Shown here in pieces: positions 8,286-17,282 of a stretch of DNA of 64,000 nt. Made by a program: the position numbers and the translations under genes. The stretch's first letter is position 1; every line of letters begins with the position of its first letter. Below the pieces are notes generated by a model that was not told the DNA's origin, did no database searches, and worked only from the letters and a program-made list of their open reading frames with translations. The DNA is from a virus, in the IMG/VR virus record IMGVR_UViG_3300034050_000451, positions 124,001-188,000 of that record, one strand, 5' to 3'.

Positions 8286-9226
8286 TAACTATAACTGTCT
8301 ACTTTTAATAATCCACTATACTCACATATATGCTCTTTACCAATGAATGGTAGTATTGCTAATTCTTTTGCTTTTGCCTCAACCATAATGTCCACATCGT
8401 ACCCATATGTGTTGGGGATTCTATTAATGTAATCGGAATGGGCTTGGTCTTTGATTTTTGTGTTGTTTTCATGTAATGATTTTGATTCTGAATAATGTAC
8501 AACCGGCGTAATTGATTTAGGCCAAGTTGATACGGCTAATTTTAATGCCATTTCCTCTGATAAATCACCAGTACAAAATTTGTGGTGGTGATAATCAAAT
8601 ACAATTGGAATACCAATTATATTATGTATGAACATTAAATCTTTAACTGAGTACATTGATGCTTTATCATCATTCTCAATTGTAAGTCTTTTTCTAACCG
8701 ATGGTGATAATCGTTTGAAGTTTTCACAAAATCGCATCATAGCAGAAATCTTATCACCATACACACCATTACAATGTATGTTAATTTTATTATATGGAGA
8801 TTTTTCCAATCCCATCATATCAAATACTTTACCATGTAGTTCTAAATCAGCAATTGTTTTAAGTACAACTGATTCATTAGGTGAAACTAATACGTTAAAT
8901 GGACCAGGATGGGATGTAATACGAATACCCCAAAACTTAGCAAAATCACCTGCTTTTTTTAATTCACGCTTAATCTCTTTGTAATCTTTTAACTGAGTTA
9001 AATCTAGTTGGTCACCCCACGGAATAAGTGCTGATGATAATCGAAAGAAACTAATTCCATTCAATCGATTCCATTCTAAAATTCTAACAATATCTTTTGC
9101 ATTGAGTAATGCAAGTTCTGACACATAATCCATACCCCTTGCTTCAAAAGTACGTTTAACCATAGTACGATTTGTGGTAACCTGTTTACCCATTGACATA
9201 TTAATACAAGCGTATCCTAATTTCAT
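8285..9226 (-). CDS. uvsE: UV-damage endonuclease (UvsE/UVDE family)
   Basis: 313 residues, the size of bacterial UvsE. Begins LGYACINMSM, the UVDE opening. Further family blocks are GISFFRLSSALIPWGD, a metal-site histidine in ITSHPGPF, ENDDKASMY with the conserved Glu, and FDYHHHKF. It nicks DNA 5' of pyrimidine dimers and some abasic sites in a TIM-barrel with a three-metal centre. Promoter at 9246-9276. It probably gives the phage light-independent repair. Confidence 0.9.
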   Translation of the reverse strand: MKLGYACINMSMGKQVTTNRTMVKRTFEARGMDYVSELALLNAKDIVRILEWNRLNGISFFRLSSALIPWGDQLDLTQLKDYKEIKRELKKAGDFAKFWGIRITSHPGPFNVLVSPNESVVLKTIADLELHGKVFDMMGLEKSPYNKINIHCNGVYGDKISAMMRFCENFKRLSPSVRKRLTIENDDKASMYSVKDLMFIHNIIGIPIVFDYHHHKFCTGDLSEEMALKLAVSTWPKSITPVVHYSESKSLHENNTKIKDQAHSDYINRIPNTYGYDVDIMVEAKAKELAILPFIGKEHICEYSGLLKVDSYS

Positions 9227-9245
9227 AGTTTATTTGTTTTATACT

Positions 9246-9276
9246 CAAATATACGAAATTAATTTGGAATAAACAA
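9246..9276 (-). promoter_or_regulatory. Host-type promoter for UV endonuclease
   Basis: TTG-N20-TATATTTG, 20 bp before the ATG. Confidence 0.85.
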
Positions 9277-9281
9277 ATATT

Positions 9282-10652
9282 TTAATAAGTTTTTGTATCG
9301 AAATCGGTTGGATATGAAGTATCCTTGTCGTTTTTAACATAAGTTAACCAATAGTTAACTGCATTTTGGTCATTTATCCATGCCTTTCTATCACCCCAAT
9401 TGAAATTTGGTTTAGCGTAATAGGGTTTTTCATTTCTAGCGTATTGTGCTCTACGGGATGATTTTGGTGTAAATTCATCAATTAAACCATCACCAGTGTT
9501 ATCATATCCATCAATGGTACCATCACCATCGATATCAATACCACGTCTATTAACATCCTTTATTAAAAAAGATAATTCATCTTCTTCCACATTTGTTGTA
9601 GCGGTACTAGTTTCTTTTTTTTTTACGTCCTCATTATATTGAGAGGCCGCTTTTAATAATTCTTCGTTTGGTTCTGAGGGATTTCCAATTTCATTAAAGA
9701 ATACTTCTGCATCTTTTTCTGATAGAGTTATTGGTTCATCGTATAATCCCAACTCCTCATCGTTTTCCATCATTTCAACCAATGCTTCTTTTTGAGTTTC
9801 CTTTTCATCTGGCTCCTCACCATATAATTCTCTTTTCTGAATTACTTTCTTTACATCATCCTCACCCTTATCAATTTTTAATGCGGTGTTGAATGCAATT
9901 ACTAATGTTACAGCTAATGGGTCAAATACAAATATAATAAGAAGTGCAAACCAGTTAACAATAGTTGACATCGGTTTACCTGTTATTTCAGCCATAAACT
10001 TTAAAGGTCCTACCTCACCAGCCACCTCTGAACTTTGTTGTACATCCAATGCTTTTAATTCTAACTTTGTAATTGAATCAGTCAATACTTCGATTTTTTC
10101 TTCAACTTTGATTCGTTGTTCTTTTGCTTCGTTTAATTGAGTAGTTAATACTCGTCTATTAGCAGATGATGATGATGATAAAATATTACCATTTCTATCC
10201 TTAGATGTTTGTACGTTATTAGACAATCCACCTGATAACGAGCCAATAGTTTGAGTTAATTGAGTTTTCTCTTCATTATAAGATTTCAATTGTTCTTCAA
10301 ATCTATTCTTTTTAAGATTTACAATTTCAGTTTGTTTATCAACAACCCCCAATTGGTCTGCGGTTGTTTGATATGCGGATGTTAGGAACCCATATATACC
10401 AGCTGATGTAATAACGATAAGTACACATACTCCAATCAATAGATAGGTTCTGAGTACTTTGTTTATTTTGTCCCAATAATTATAAAGGAATCCAGCTGAT
10501 ATTAATTTTCCAAATTCTAAAGAACTAGCCATTAGGATTACGGCAGTAGATGCCCCAGCGAATAGCTTGGATAATCCAGTTACCGAAAAGAAAGCCGCGG
10601 CTGATGCTATCAGTAATGCGGAAACTCCTAATAAAATAGTTCTAAATTTCAT
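9282..10652 (-). CDS. Large membrane/coiled-coil protein with EF-hand-like motif
   Basis: 456 residues. Transmembrane helices lie near the N-terminus (about 5-22, 30-60, 72-92) and near 230-255 (WFALLIIFVFDPLAVTLVIAF). Between them is a long extracytoplasmic-looking coiled coil (about 100-215). The C-terminal third is acidic and contains DIDGDGTIDGYDNTGDGLID, matching calcium-binding dockerin/thrombospondin-3-type loops. The layout resembles DUF4407-type membrane proteins. It is co-transcribed from the late-type motif at 10856. Confidence 0.6.
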   Translation of the reverse strand: MKFRTILLGVSALLIASAAAFFSVTGLSKLFAGASTAVILMASSLEFGKLISAGFLYNYWDKINKVLRTYLLIGVCVLIVITSAGIYGFLTSAYQTTADQLGVVDKQTEIVNLKKNRFEEQLKSYNEEKTQLTQTIGSLSGGLSNNVQTSKDRNGNILSSSSSANRRVLTTQLNEAKEQRIKVEEKIEVLTDSITKLELKALDVQQSSEVAGEVGPLKFMAEITGKPMSTIVNWFALLIIFVFDPLAVTLVIAFNTALKIDKGEDDVKKVIQKRELYGEEPDEKETQKEALVEMMENDEELGLYDEPITLSEKDAEVFFNEIGNPSEPNEELLKAASQYNEDVKKKETSTATTNVEEDELSFLIKDVNRRGIDIDGDGTIDGYDNTGDGLIDEFTPKSSRRAQYARNEKPYYAKPNFNWGDRKAWINDQNAVNYWLTYVKNDKDTSYPTDFDTKTY

Positions 10653-10832
10653 TTATGATAATTCAACGATGTTACGAGCTTGCTCTAACAATCTTTCAAT
10701 TTCTTTAGTTAAACGAATTGCATCAGATTGGTTTGATGGTCTTTTTCCTTCTAACATTTCTTGGATAGTTTTTGTTCTATTGTTAATTCCATCCATGTAC
10801 GATAATGCCTTTTCTTTGTATTCAGGTTTCAT
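10653..10832 (-). CDS. Small helical protein
   Basis: 59 residues from the ATG at 10832 (MKPEYKEKALS). A longer frame upstream is rejected because it would run through the late-type promoter motif at 10856-10865. Abuts the membrane/coiled-coil gene. Unknown function. Confidence 0.55.
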   Translation of the reverse strand: MKPEYKEKALSYMDGINNRTKTIQEMLEGKRPSNQSDAIRLTKEIERLLEQARNIVELS

Positions 10833-10855
10833 ATTGTTCTTTTTAATTGTATATA

Positions 10856-10865
10856 TATAAATATC
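10856..10865 (-). promoter_or_regulatory. Late-type promoter motif
   Basis: GATATTTATA, 24 bp before the ATG at 10832. Confidence 0.6.
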
Positions 10866-10877
10866 TAAAAAATAAAA

Positions 10878-10901
10878 AAGGGAGATTATTAATTCTCCCT
10901 T
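10878..10901 (-). terminator. Rho-independent terminator after Hsp20
   Basis: 8-bp stem AAGGGAGA/TCTCCCTT with flanking A/T runs. Confidence 0.8.
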
Positions 10902-10925
10902 CTTAAAACGTAACATATTAAACCA

Positions 10926-11318
10926 TTAAAGTTTAAGCTTAACTTTTTTGGTTTTTTCTTCTTTGGATTTACTTACAATCAATGTTAAGATTCCATCTTT
11001 AATAGATGCTTCAGTCAATTTACCATCATATGGTGATGCAACTGAGAACTCTAAATTAATATCTCTAACAAATCCAGCAGCATCTTTTTTCTTAGATGCT
11101 TTGATTAAGATTTCATCGTTATCAATTGTAATATCGATATCAGATGGGTTGTGTCCTACAACATTAACCGTTATTTTTTTACCACCATCTTCCATCTCAT
11201 CAATATAATATTGTGAGAATATTGGTGAAAAAGATAAACTTGGAGTTGTATTCCACATTGGTTTTTGGTTTTTTGCTATGGATTCCAATAATCCATCAAG
11301 TGTGTTAAAAGTAAACAT
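10926..11318 (-). CDS. Small heat-shock protein, Hsp20/alpha-crystallin
   Basis: 130 residues. The alpha-crystallin domain spans about 40-130: VNVVGHNPSDIDITIDNDEILIKA, then the GILTLIVSK block that corresponds to the conserved G-x-L motif, with a Lys-rich tail. It would act as an ATP-independent holdase. Hsp20 genes are known from T4-like phages. A rho-independent terminator follows at 10878-10901. Confidence 0.85.
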   Translation of the reverse strand: MFTFNTLDGLLESIAKNQKPMWNTTPSLSFSPIFSQYYIDEMEDGGKKITVNVVGHNPSDIDITIDNDEILIKASKKKDAAGFVRDINLEFSVASPYDGKLTEASIKDGILTLIVSKSKEEKTKKVKLKL

Positions 11319-11428
11319 AATTTTTTATTTTTTTGGTTAATATTAATTAAGATATTACCAATATCGTACCAATTCTATTATTATGAAATTTTGTCAGTTT
11401 ATTTTAATAAATTCGGAAATAGTGTCAG

Positions 11429-12115
11429 TTAAAACATTGCTGATACATTATCCATCATACCAGTTGCGTTTCGGTATTCGGTATTTTCCAATCTACAACT
11501 CATATGGTCTGCCCAATGAATTAAATATGGTAACTCAGTTTTTAATTGGAAGTTTTCATCATATGACATGAAGTACTTTTTAGTTGCTTCATTGTATAAT
11601 CCATCAGCCATCATAATACCTAATTGTTCTTTTTGAGTATATTTTATACCATATTGATTTAGTAACCAAAGTGCTCTATCAGTTACATCAAAGTATTGTA
11701 ACTTTGGATTGATATGAAAATACTCTTTCTTATTCTTTTGATGCCACTCCGATGTTTGCGGTAGATAGTATGGTTCTGCTCCATCTCCCAATTTACCCAA
11801 ATCATGGTGGAATGCTGCGAATAACAATTCCTCATCAGTAAAGTTGATATAACCTCCACTTGTTTCAAACATCTTCTTTAATTTATAAGCGTTAGTTGCT
11901 ACATTCATTACGTGGTCTATATAACCACCAACATATGCTGAGTGGAAGTTTAGTTTAGCCGATGCGGGTGCAATTGTTAACTCTATACCTAATTCATTTT
12001 CAGAATACATATGTAGTAATTTTTCCAATCGTTCACCACTAAATACTTTTTTTAGTGCAGCAATAAATCTTTCGTAGTTTTGTTGAAGTTGTTCTTCTGT
12101 GTAGTTCCTAATCAT
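11429..12115 (-). CDS. HD-domain phosphohydrolase
   Basis: 228 residues. HD-domain metal ligands are visible: His in GYIDHVMNVA, the HD pair in AAFHHDLGKLGD, and a later Asp in IHWADHMSCRLE. Such enzymes hydrolyse nucleotide phosphates or cyclic nucleotides; the substrate is not predictable here. It overlaps the next upstream gene by 8 bp. Located among nucleotide-metabolism genes. Confidence 0.75.
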   Translation of the reverse strand: MIRNYTEEQLQQNYERFIAALKKVFSGERLEKLLHMYSENELGIELTIAPASAKLNFHSAYVGGYIDHVMNVATNAYKLKKMFETSGGYINFTDEELLFAAFHHDLGKLGDGAEPYYLPQTSEWHQKNKKEYFHINPKLQYFDVTDRALWLLNQYGIKYTQKEQLGIMMADGLYNEATKKYFMSYDENFQLKTELPYLIHWADHMSCRLENTEYRNATGMMDNVSAMF

Positions 12116-12485
12116 TTTCTATGTATTTATGTGTTAGTGATTTATATAATATTTCTAATTCTTCTTCAGATGAACAAAATCCAAGTCCATCCATATCCAA
12201 CATTTCTATGAAATATTGTCCGGGTTTTAGTCCCATATTTTTTAGTTCTTCCAAATCGCTTGATACGTTTGATACAAACATTGGTGCATATCTATCAATT
12301 CTATTTTTTGGAATTGGTAATGTAAAGAAGTATGGCTCATCTTCATCCTCTTCATCCTCATCATTATCTTTCTTATATTGAGGTTCATCAAACATTTCTA
12401 CATCTTCAACACTATGCTTAACCCAACCTTGTCTTTTAAAAGTTTCTTCGGTTATTGGTGTTAATTTTAATTTTGGCTTTCTCAT
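12108..12485 (-). CDS. Unknown acidic protein
   Basis: 125 residues with an Asp/Glu run (KKDNDEDEEDEDEPYFF) around residue 40. Overlaps both neighbours by a few bases. No family recognised. Confidence 0.5.
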   Translation of the reverse strand: MRKPKLKLTPITEETFKRQGWVKHSVEDVEMFDEPQYKKDNDEDEEDEDEPYFFTLPIPKNRIDRYAPMFVSNVSSDLEELKNMGLKPGQYFIEMLDMDGLGFCSSEEELEILYKSLTHKYIEND

Positions 12486-12994
12486 TGTAATATAATTCGG
12501 ATTGTTTTTTCTAAATTTCTAAACTTACATTTAACTATCATAGTATCTCCTATCATATTATCAATAGGTGCAATAACAGTATTAATCTCACCAGCGGTAC
12601 CACTATAAGATGATGAATTTATTGTTGGTACAATTGCTCCAGCAAAACCAGTAACATATGTTGTATCAACATTTACCCATTGACCATTTGTATTTATAAT
12701 TCTACGAATCATAACATATGCTGTATCATTTAGAGTCCAACTATGTGATGATTCCCAATTAACTAATTCAGGCGGATATGGTTCTTTTCCATTTTTTAAT
12801 AACTTGCCAGTCAATCGATGTATAGTCTGAATTGAATTGGCTGTTGAGTTTAATTGTAGTTTATATAAACCTTCATTTGTGGTATCTAATCTACCATCAA
12901 CACTTAGTGTGTAATTATGAGGTACTTGAATTTCTTCTTTTTCACAAGAAATTAATCCAATTACGGATATTAAAATTAATAGGGTTTTTTTCAT
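12482..12994 (-). CDS. Putative lipoprotein
   Basis: 170 residues from MKKTLLILISVIGLISC, a lipoprotein signal with lipobox ISC. This is why the ATG at 12994 is preferred over a longer frame. The mature part is beta-rich with repeated aromatic/Thr segments. It would be anchored in the cell envelope of the infected host, possibly for superinfection exclusion; that role is inference. Confidence 0.65.
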   Translation of the reverse strand: MKKTLLILISVIGLISCEKEEIQVPHNYTLSVDGRLDTTNEGLYKLQLNSTANSIQTIHRLTGKLLKNGKEPYPPELVNWESSHSWTLNDTAYVMIRRIINTNGQWVNVDTTYVTGFAGAIVPTINSSSYSGTAGEINTVIAPIDNMIGDTMIVKCKFRNLEKTIRIILQ

Positions 12995-13013
12995 TTTTAA
13001 GGTTTTAAAATTA

Positions 13014-13499
13014 TTATAACAATCGTTTAAGAATACTTTCCCAAGTTGGGTACTCATTATATTTTAACTCTTCATAAGACCAACCAAATCGTAACAACTC
13101 TCCACCAAACTCACCAGCACCATTCTTAATACGGTCATCAATAAGATAATCACCCATCAACAAGTCTTTTCGGTGTGTAACAAACATCTTTTTGTGGAAT
13201 AGATTTCCGAAGTGTTTCTCTATCCAAAAACGTTTATCAGTTGCTGCGTCGGGGTTTCCCCAAGGAGCGGCGGTAGCGATAAACAATTCATATTTTCCAC
13301 TTTCAGCCAATTTCTTTACTGCTTCAATAGCTCCTTCCATTGGTGGTGGGGTTCTGAATATTCCTGCAATATGGTCAGGGTTATGTTTGTATCGTTCTTT
13401 TAAGTGTGGGTGGGCTTCGAACCAATCGTTAAATTCTTTCTCTAAATCCACTAAAACTCCATCCATATCGATGTAAACTATTTTTCTTTTCTCACTCAT
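13014..13499 (-). CDS. 5'(3')-deoxyribonucleotidase, HAD family
   Basis: 161 residues. HAD motif I is VYIDMDGVLVDL near the N-terminus, followed by the FRTPPPMEGA stretch characteristic of NT5C-type deoxynucleotidases, motif II in FIATAAPWG, and motif IV DYLIDDR. It would dephosphorylate deoxynucleoside monophosphates. Its own promoter is at 13519-13549. Fits the dNTP-pool control theme of this region. Confidence 0.85.
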   Translation of the reverse strand: MSEKRKIVYIDMDGVLVDLEKEFNDWFEAHPHLKERYKHNPDHIAGIFRTPPPMEGAIEAVKKLAESGKYELFIATAAPWGNPDAATDKRFWIEKHFGNLFHKKMFVTHRKDLLMGDYLIDDRIKNGAGEFGGELLRFGWSYEELKYNEYPTWESILKRLL

Positions 13500-13518
13500 A
13501 TCTCTCAGTCTTATATAG

Positions 13519-13549
13519 TAAATGTACGAATAATATTTGATATTTCCAA
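13519..13549 (-). promoter_or_regulatory. Host-type promoter
   Basis: TTG-N20-TACATTTA upstream of the deoxynucleotidase. Confidence 0.75.
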
Positions 13550-13561
13550 ATATTTTGCCAA

Positions 13562-13792
13562 TTATTTTAGTCTATAATGAAATTTATACCCACAATCCTC
13601 ATCATAATCATCATCCTCAACCACTTTAATCGATTGCCCGATGATTTCTTGGAGTGTTTGAACACTAACCCGGTTCCAATACCCAAATCTAAGGTAGACA
13701 TCGTTACCGCCACCCATTACCTGGTTAATCTCAAATTCACCCAATTGGGTTTCAATCTCTTTTAGTTTAATAATACTCAATCCGTTCATCAT
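13562..13792 (-). CDS. Unknown small protein
   Basis: 76 residues, alpha/beta, start either of two adjacent ATGs. It has its own host-type promoter (13833-13863), implying independent early expression. No family recognised. Confidence 0.55.
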   Translation of the reverse strand: MMNGLSIIKLKEIETQLGEFEINQVMGGGNDVYLRFGYWNRVSVQTLQEIIGQSIKVVEDDDYDEDCGYKFHYRLK

Positions 13793-13832
13793 ATTTTATC
13801 GTTTTAAAGGTTTATGTCTTAATCTTACTATA

Positions 13833-13863
13833 CAAACATACGAATAATATTTGATATATACAA
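13833..13863 (-). promoter_or_regulatory. Host-type promoter
   Basis: TTG-N20-TATGTTTG. About 40 bp further upstream is TTATCAACA (13900-13908), a box also seen near other promoters. Confidence 0.8.
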
Positions 13864-13917
13864 GCCTTTTTTCGTTTATTTTTCAACTTTTTCATAACGT
13901 GTTGATAATCAATAGCA

Positions 13918-13960
13918 TAAAAAAATCCCCACAATTGAACTTAATCAAAGGTAGGGATTA
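13918..13960 (-). terminator. Terminator after phoH
   Basis: Stem AATCCCTAC/GTGGGGATT (one bulge) followed by seven U in the transcript. Confidence 0.7.
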
Positions 13961-13992
13961 AACCTCTAAGGTAGCGCCGTCAAGGAATACTT

Positions 13993-14718
13993 TTATTTTT
14001 TTGAACCAGTTGTTTCTGCAAATTCCATATATGCATCTAATAAGGAATCAACTACTGGGTGTCTATGGTTTTGAAGTAGAGTTAATGAATCCATATCCTT
14101 AATCTTCTTTGCAGCTGATAATAGAAACTTAAACCCACTCTCTCCTCTATATTTTAAATCTACTTGTTGTGAATCTCCACATACAACCATTTTACTTCTT
14201 AATCCCAAACGTGATGTAATCATCTCCATTTGGTCATTGGTACAATTCTGAGCCTCATCTACAATAATAAATGAATCTAAAAATGTTCTACCCCTCATAA
14301 ATGCAAGTGGTACAATTTCAACTTGTCCACTTTCTATAATCTTATCTATTTTTTCTTTATTGTATAATTGATAAAAGTTTGCGTAAATTGGTTGCATCCA
14401 AGGTTCCATCTTTTGATGTAAATCACCCGGTAAGAATCCAATTTCTTCTTTACTTACCGTTGGTCTGGTTATAACAATTTGTTTTACACTCTTTTTGAAT
14501 AACATATCTAATGCCACTTGACATGCCAATAAGGTTTTACCACTTCCCGCCTTACCACTTAATATGGTAATAGCGTTATTTAAAATTACTTCCTTACCTA
14601 CTTTTTGTTCTGCATTTAATTGGAGTTGAAATTTAATAGGGCCCTTCGGTCTTTCTATAATATTCTCTCTAATTTCCTCAGTTAATTTTCTGTGTTTTGC
14701 CGATTGATTCTCTGCCAT
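13993..14718 (-). CDS. phoH: PhoH-like P-loop ATPase
   Basis: 241 residues. Walker A ILSGKAGSGKT at about 49-59, Walker B FIIVDEAQN near 150, and the PhoH-specific TRPTVSKEEIGFLPG and GDSQQVDL blocks. PhoH proteins are ATPases or RNA helicases common in phages, with a poorly defined role in RNA metabolism and phosphate stress. A terminator-like stem lies downstream at 13924-13959. Confidence 0.9.
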   Translation of the reverse strand: MAENQSAKHRKLTEEIRENIIERPKGPIKFQLQLNAEQKVGKEVILNNAITILSGKAGSGKTLLACQVALDMLFKKSVKQIVITRPTVSKEEIGFLPGDLHQKMEPWMQPIYANFYQLYNKEKIDKIIESGQVEIVPLAFMRGRTFLDSFIIVDEAQNCTNDQMEMITSRLGLRSKMVVCGDSQQVDLKYRGESGFKFLLSAAKKIKDMDSLTLLQNHRHPVVDSLLDAYMEFAETTGSKK

Positions 14719-14727
14719 AAATAATTG

Positions 14728-15090
14728 TTAGGTTAAATTCATTTGCTTACGCTTCGGTTTGGCTGGTGTGATATTGGTTAAACGAATTCCTTTTTGAACG
14801 GAAACTATTTTAGCACAAATTTCATACTTTTCCATTCTTTCGCATAATGCTAATAATTGTTGTAACGCTTTCACATAATCTTCCCTTTGAATTACGGATA
14901 CGATTTCCGAATTCTGAAATTCAATTAGTACGATTGATTGTGATTTTGATGATAAGGCTAGTCGAAGATTTTCTAGCACATTTAATAATAGTTCATCACC
15001 ATAATTGTATAAGTACTGGTTTAGTACTTTGTTTTTTATGGATAGGTATTTTCTCCATTCTACACTTGGTAAAGCTTTTTGTTTTCTCAA
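14728..15090 (-). CDS. Unknown protein
   Basis: 120 residues, mostly helical with a basic C-terminus (KPKRKQ). Immediately upstream of phoH and probably co-transcribed. No family recognised. Confidence 0.5.
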   Translation of the reverse strand: MRKQKALPSVEWRKYLSIKNKVLNQYLYNYGDELLLNVLENLRLALSSKSQSIVLIEFQNSEIVSVIQREDYVKALQQLLALCERMEKYEICAKIVSVQKGIRLTNITPAKPKRKQMNLT

Positions 15091-15149
15091 AGTTCCAATA
15101 TGTTAGTGTTACTTATTATAAGTATTCTATAACATTTTATTTAATGTTA

Positions 15150-16127
15150 TTATGATGATATTGGTGAGTTATTATTTGATGTTTGCCCCGTACCCTCTGT
15201 AAGTACACTTTGGGGTTTATCCCATTGTTGTGTATTAATATTCCATTTCCAATCAATATTTTTATCATCGGTTGCGATTTCATTTTGAAAATCACCAGGT
15301 CTACCAAATGGTGGAAATGTAGTTGGGTTATTTAAATTGTTTGGTAATTCACCAGGCAATGGTACTGCACTGTCATATATTTCACCACCAGTATTATATT
15401 TCCATCTACCCAATTTCTTACCACGAATTAATCTATCTTCATATTTTGCTTCAGGTTTTTGTACTACCCAATCAACATATCTAACAATATCATCAATATT
15501 ATAAGTTGGATTCGAACGTGCTTTTCTATAATCACTAACGCTTGGGTCTATACCAAGATTAAAATTAGAGTTTGCAAATAAATTCTTTAATACAAGAACA
15601 CCATTATCGGCAGTTTGATTTAGTTCACTAAAGTGTAATGCCTCTACTTTTTTCTTTATACCATCTAATGTTACTACAACAATAGCAGGTACCTTTGCAG
15701 CGGCTGGAACATAGTATGGATTATTTTGTGAATATGTATAAACCAATTCATCATAAAATGGTTTAGATGTATATAATATTGGATTTGCATCATTTACAGT
15801 TTCCTTTATAGATAGGAAAAACTTAAAAGAAGTACCATCTACAATCTTTATGTTGCTAATATCTATTTTTGGAAAATCTACAAAGTTTTGTTTATATTCA
15901 CCACTTATACGAATAAACCCACTATTGTTGAATTTAGATACAGTACTTTGTTTAGGTGTACCCTCCTCATCTTTAACAAGTCTTATACCAACAAGTTGTT
16001 CTTTACTAATATCATTAGATTCGATAGTAGCACCATCCAATGTAATACGGCTTACTTTCGTTACCTCATCGGTTGAAGTTGCCTTTATGGTTTTGTTTGG
16101 TAGCTGACTTAGTGATTCTATCTTCAT
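15150..16127 (-). CDS. Probable virion protein, unknown
   Basis: 325 residues. Beta-rich N-terminal two thirds and a Pro/Asn/Gly-rich C-terminus with a Gln/Ser/Asn tail, as in phage decoration or tail-fibre-associated proteins. A late-type motif lies only 4 bp upstream of the ATG, so the message may be nearly leaderless. Virion role is inferred from promoter class. Confidence 0.5.
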   Translation of the reverse strand: MKIESLSQLPNKTIKATSTDEVTKVSRITLDGATIESNDISKEQLVGIRLVKDEEGTPKQSTVSKFNNSGFIRISGEYKQNFVDFPKIDISNIKIVDGTSFKFFLSIKETVNDANPILYTSKPFYDELVYTYSQNNPYYVPAAAKVPAIVVVTLDGIKKKVEALHFSELNQTADNGVLVLKNLFANSNFNLGIDPSVSDYRKARSNPTYNIDDIVRYVDWVVQKPEAKYEDRLIRGKKLGRWKYNTGGEIYDSAVPLPGELPNNLNNPTTFPPFGRPGDFQNEIATDDKNIDWKWNINTQQWDKPQSVLTEGTGQTSNNNSPISS

Positions 16128-16130
16128 ACA

Positions 16131-16140
16131 TATAAATATG
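16131..16140 (-). promoter_or_regulatory. Late-type promoter motif
   Basis: CATATTTATA, only 4 bp before the ATG at 16127; implies a leaderless or near-leaderless message. Confidence 0.5.
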
Positions 16141-16141
16141 A

Positions 16142-16582
16142 TTAATCATAATATTCTACAATAACACCAGCTTCTTTAAACATTTGAATTGAACGTTCCG
16201 CCGACTGCTTCCATATCTCAGGCCAAGGTTTTGTAGATGTTCTGAATACTACCTTTATTATTCCAGCTGAAATTATACCTCTAGCACAATCAGCACAACT
16301 AATATCACACGTCATATACATTGTTGTACCTAAAGTAGATACACCAATTCTAGCAGCATTATAAATAGCGTTTCTTTCCGCATGTTCGAACCAAAAGTAT
16401 TTCTCAGGTCTTTCTTGCCTCTCATCAATATCATCGTTTATACCCCTTGGAAATGAGTTATAGCCGGTAGAAACAATTGAATTGTCTTTACCGACTAACA
16501 CTACACCAATCTGAGTTTTGATATCTTTTGATTTAAGTTTTACTTGCTCCGCAATGTTTATGAAATACTCATCCCAATTCAT
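16142..16582 (-). CDS. dCMP deaminase
   Basis: 146 residues. Zinc-binding catalytic motifs HAERNAIYNAA (His and Glu) and CDISCADCARG (two Cys) define the deoxycytidylate deaminase family. It makes dUMP from dCMP for thymidylate synthesis. It overlaps the upstream phosphoesterase gene by four bases. No Shine-Dalgarno sequence is seen. Confidence 0.92.
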   Translation of the reverse strand: MNWDEYFINIAEQVKLKSKDIKTQIGVVLVGKDNSIVSTGYNSFPRGINDDIDERQERPEKYFWFEHAERNAIYNAARIGVSTLGTTMYMTCDISCADCARGIISAGIIKVVFRTSTKPWPEIWKQSAERSIQMFKEAGVIVEYYD

Positions 16583-17274
16583 ATAAATTCAATTTCGTTA
16601 GTTTCTGAATTCCAATCAAATGTGATTGGATTATTAACTTGCTCATATGCTTCATTTAAAACTGAAGCATTAAAGAAGTGAGTACCATTGTGAAATTTGT
16701 AACCATATCCACCATGTATATGTCCGAATACATGAATCTTTGGTGGTTGTTCATCTAACTTTTCTCTAAGTAAAGCACATCCTAAATGTGGTTGACTATA
16801 TGGTGGTCCACTTACATCTAAGTGGTCTTGTGGAGGTCCGTGAGTAATAAGAATATCGGTATCTTTGGGGATTGCTTCCCATTTAGCTTCCAACTCACTA
16901 CCACCTTTAGGTAAGTTAAATGCCCAATCGTAAAATTCAGGTTGCCAAGGGCTACCATAGATTTTAACCATTTGTTCAATATCACTAACTTTAATCCAAT
17001 CATCCTGTAAGTAATCAATCCATTTATATGAATTAAGGATTTCCATTACCTTTTCTGGATGGTCTTCAAACATTCTATCGTGATTACCCGCAATGAATAC
17101 CTTATGATGATAATTATCAATACCATTAAACCATTCACAAAATGAATAGATATCATTTGCATGGTAACCACTATTCATTATATCACCTGCATGAATAAGT
17201 AAATCACCACCAGGTAATTGTTCTGTAAGTTTATAATGCTTTGTATGTGTATCTGATATTAATGTAATTTTCAT
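16579..17274 (-). CDS. Metallophosphoesterase
   Basis: 231 residues. Calcineurin-like motifs in order: SDTHTKH, GDLLIHAGDI, FIAGNHDRMF, LITHGPP and VFGHIHGGYG. All metal ligands are present. Substrate unknown; related small enzymes act on cyclic nucleotides or phosphate ends. Start context AAGTTATG recurs at many genes here. Confidence 0.88.
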   Translation of the reverse strand: MKITLISDTHTKHYKLTEQLPGGDLLIHAGDIMNSGYHANDIYSFCEWFNGIDNYHHKVFIAGNHDRMFEDHPEKVMEILNSYKWIDYLQDDWIKVSDIEQMVKIYGSPWQPEFYDWAFNLPKGGSELEAKWEAIPKDTDILITHGPPQDHLDVSGPPYSQPHLGCALLREKLDEQPPKIHVFGHIHGGYGYKFHNGTHFFNASVLNEAYEQVNNPITFDWNSETNEIEFI

Positions 17275-17282
17275 AACTTATT

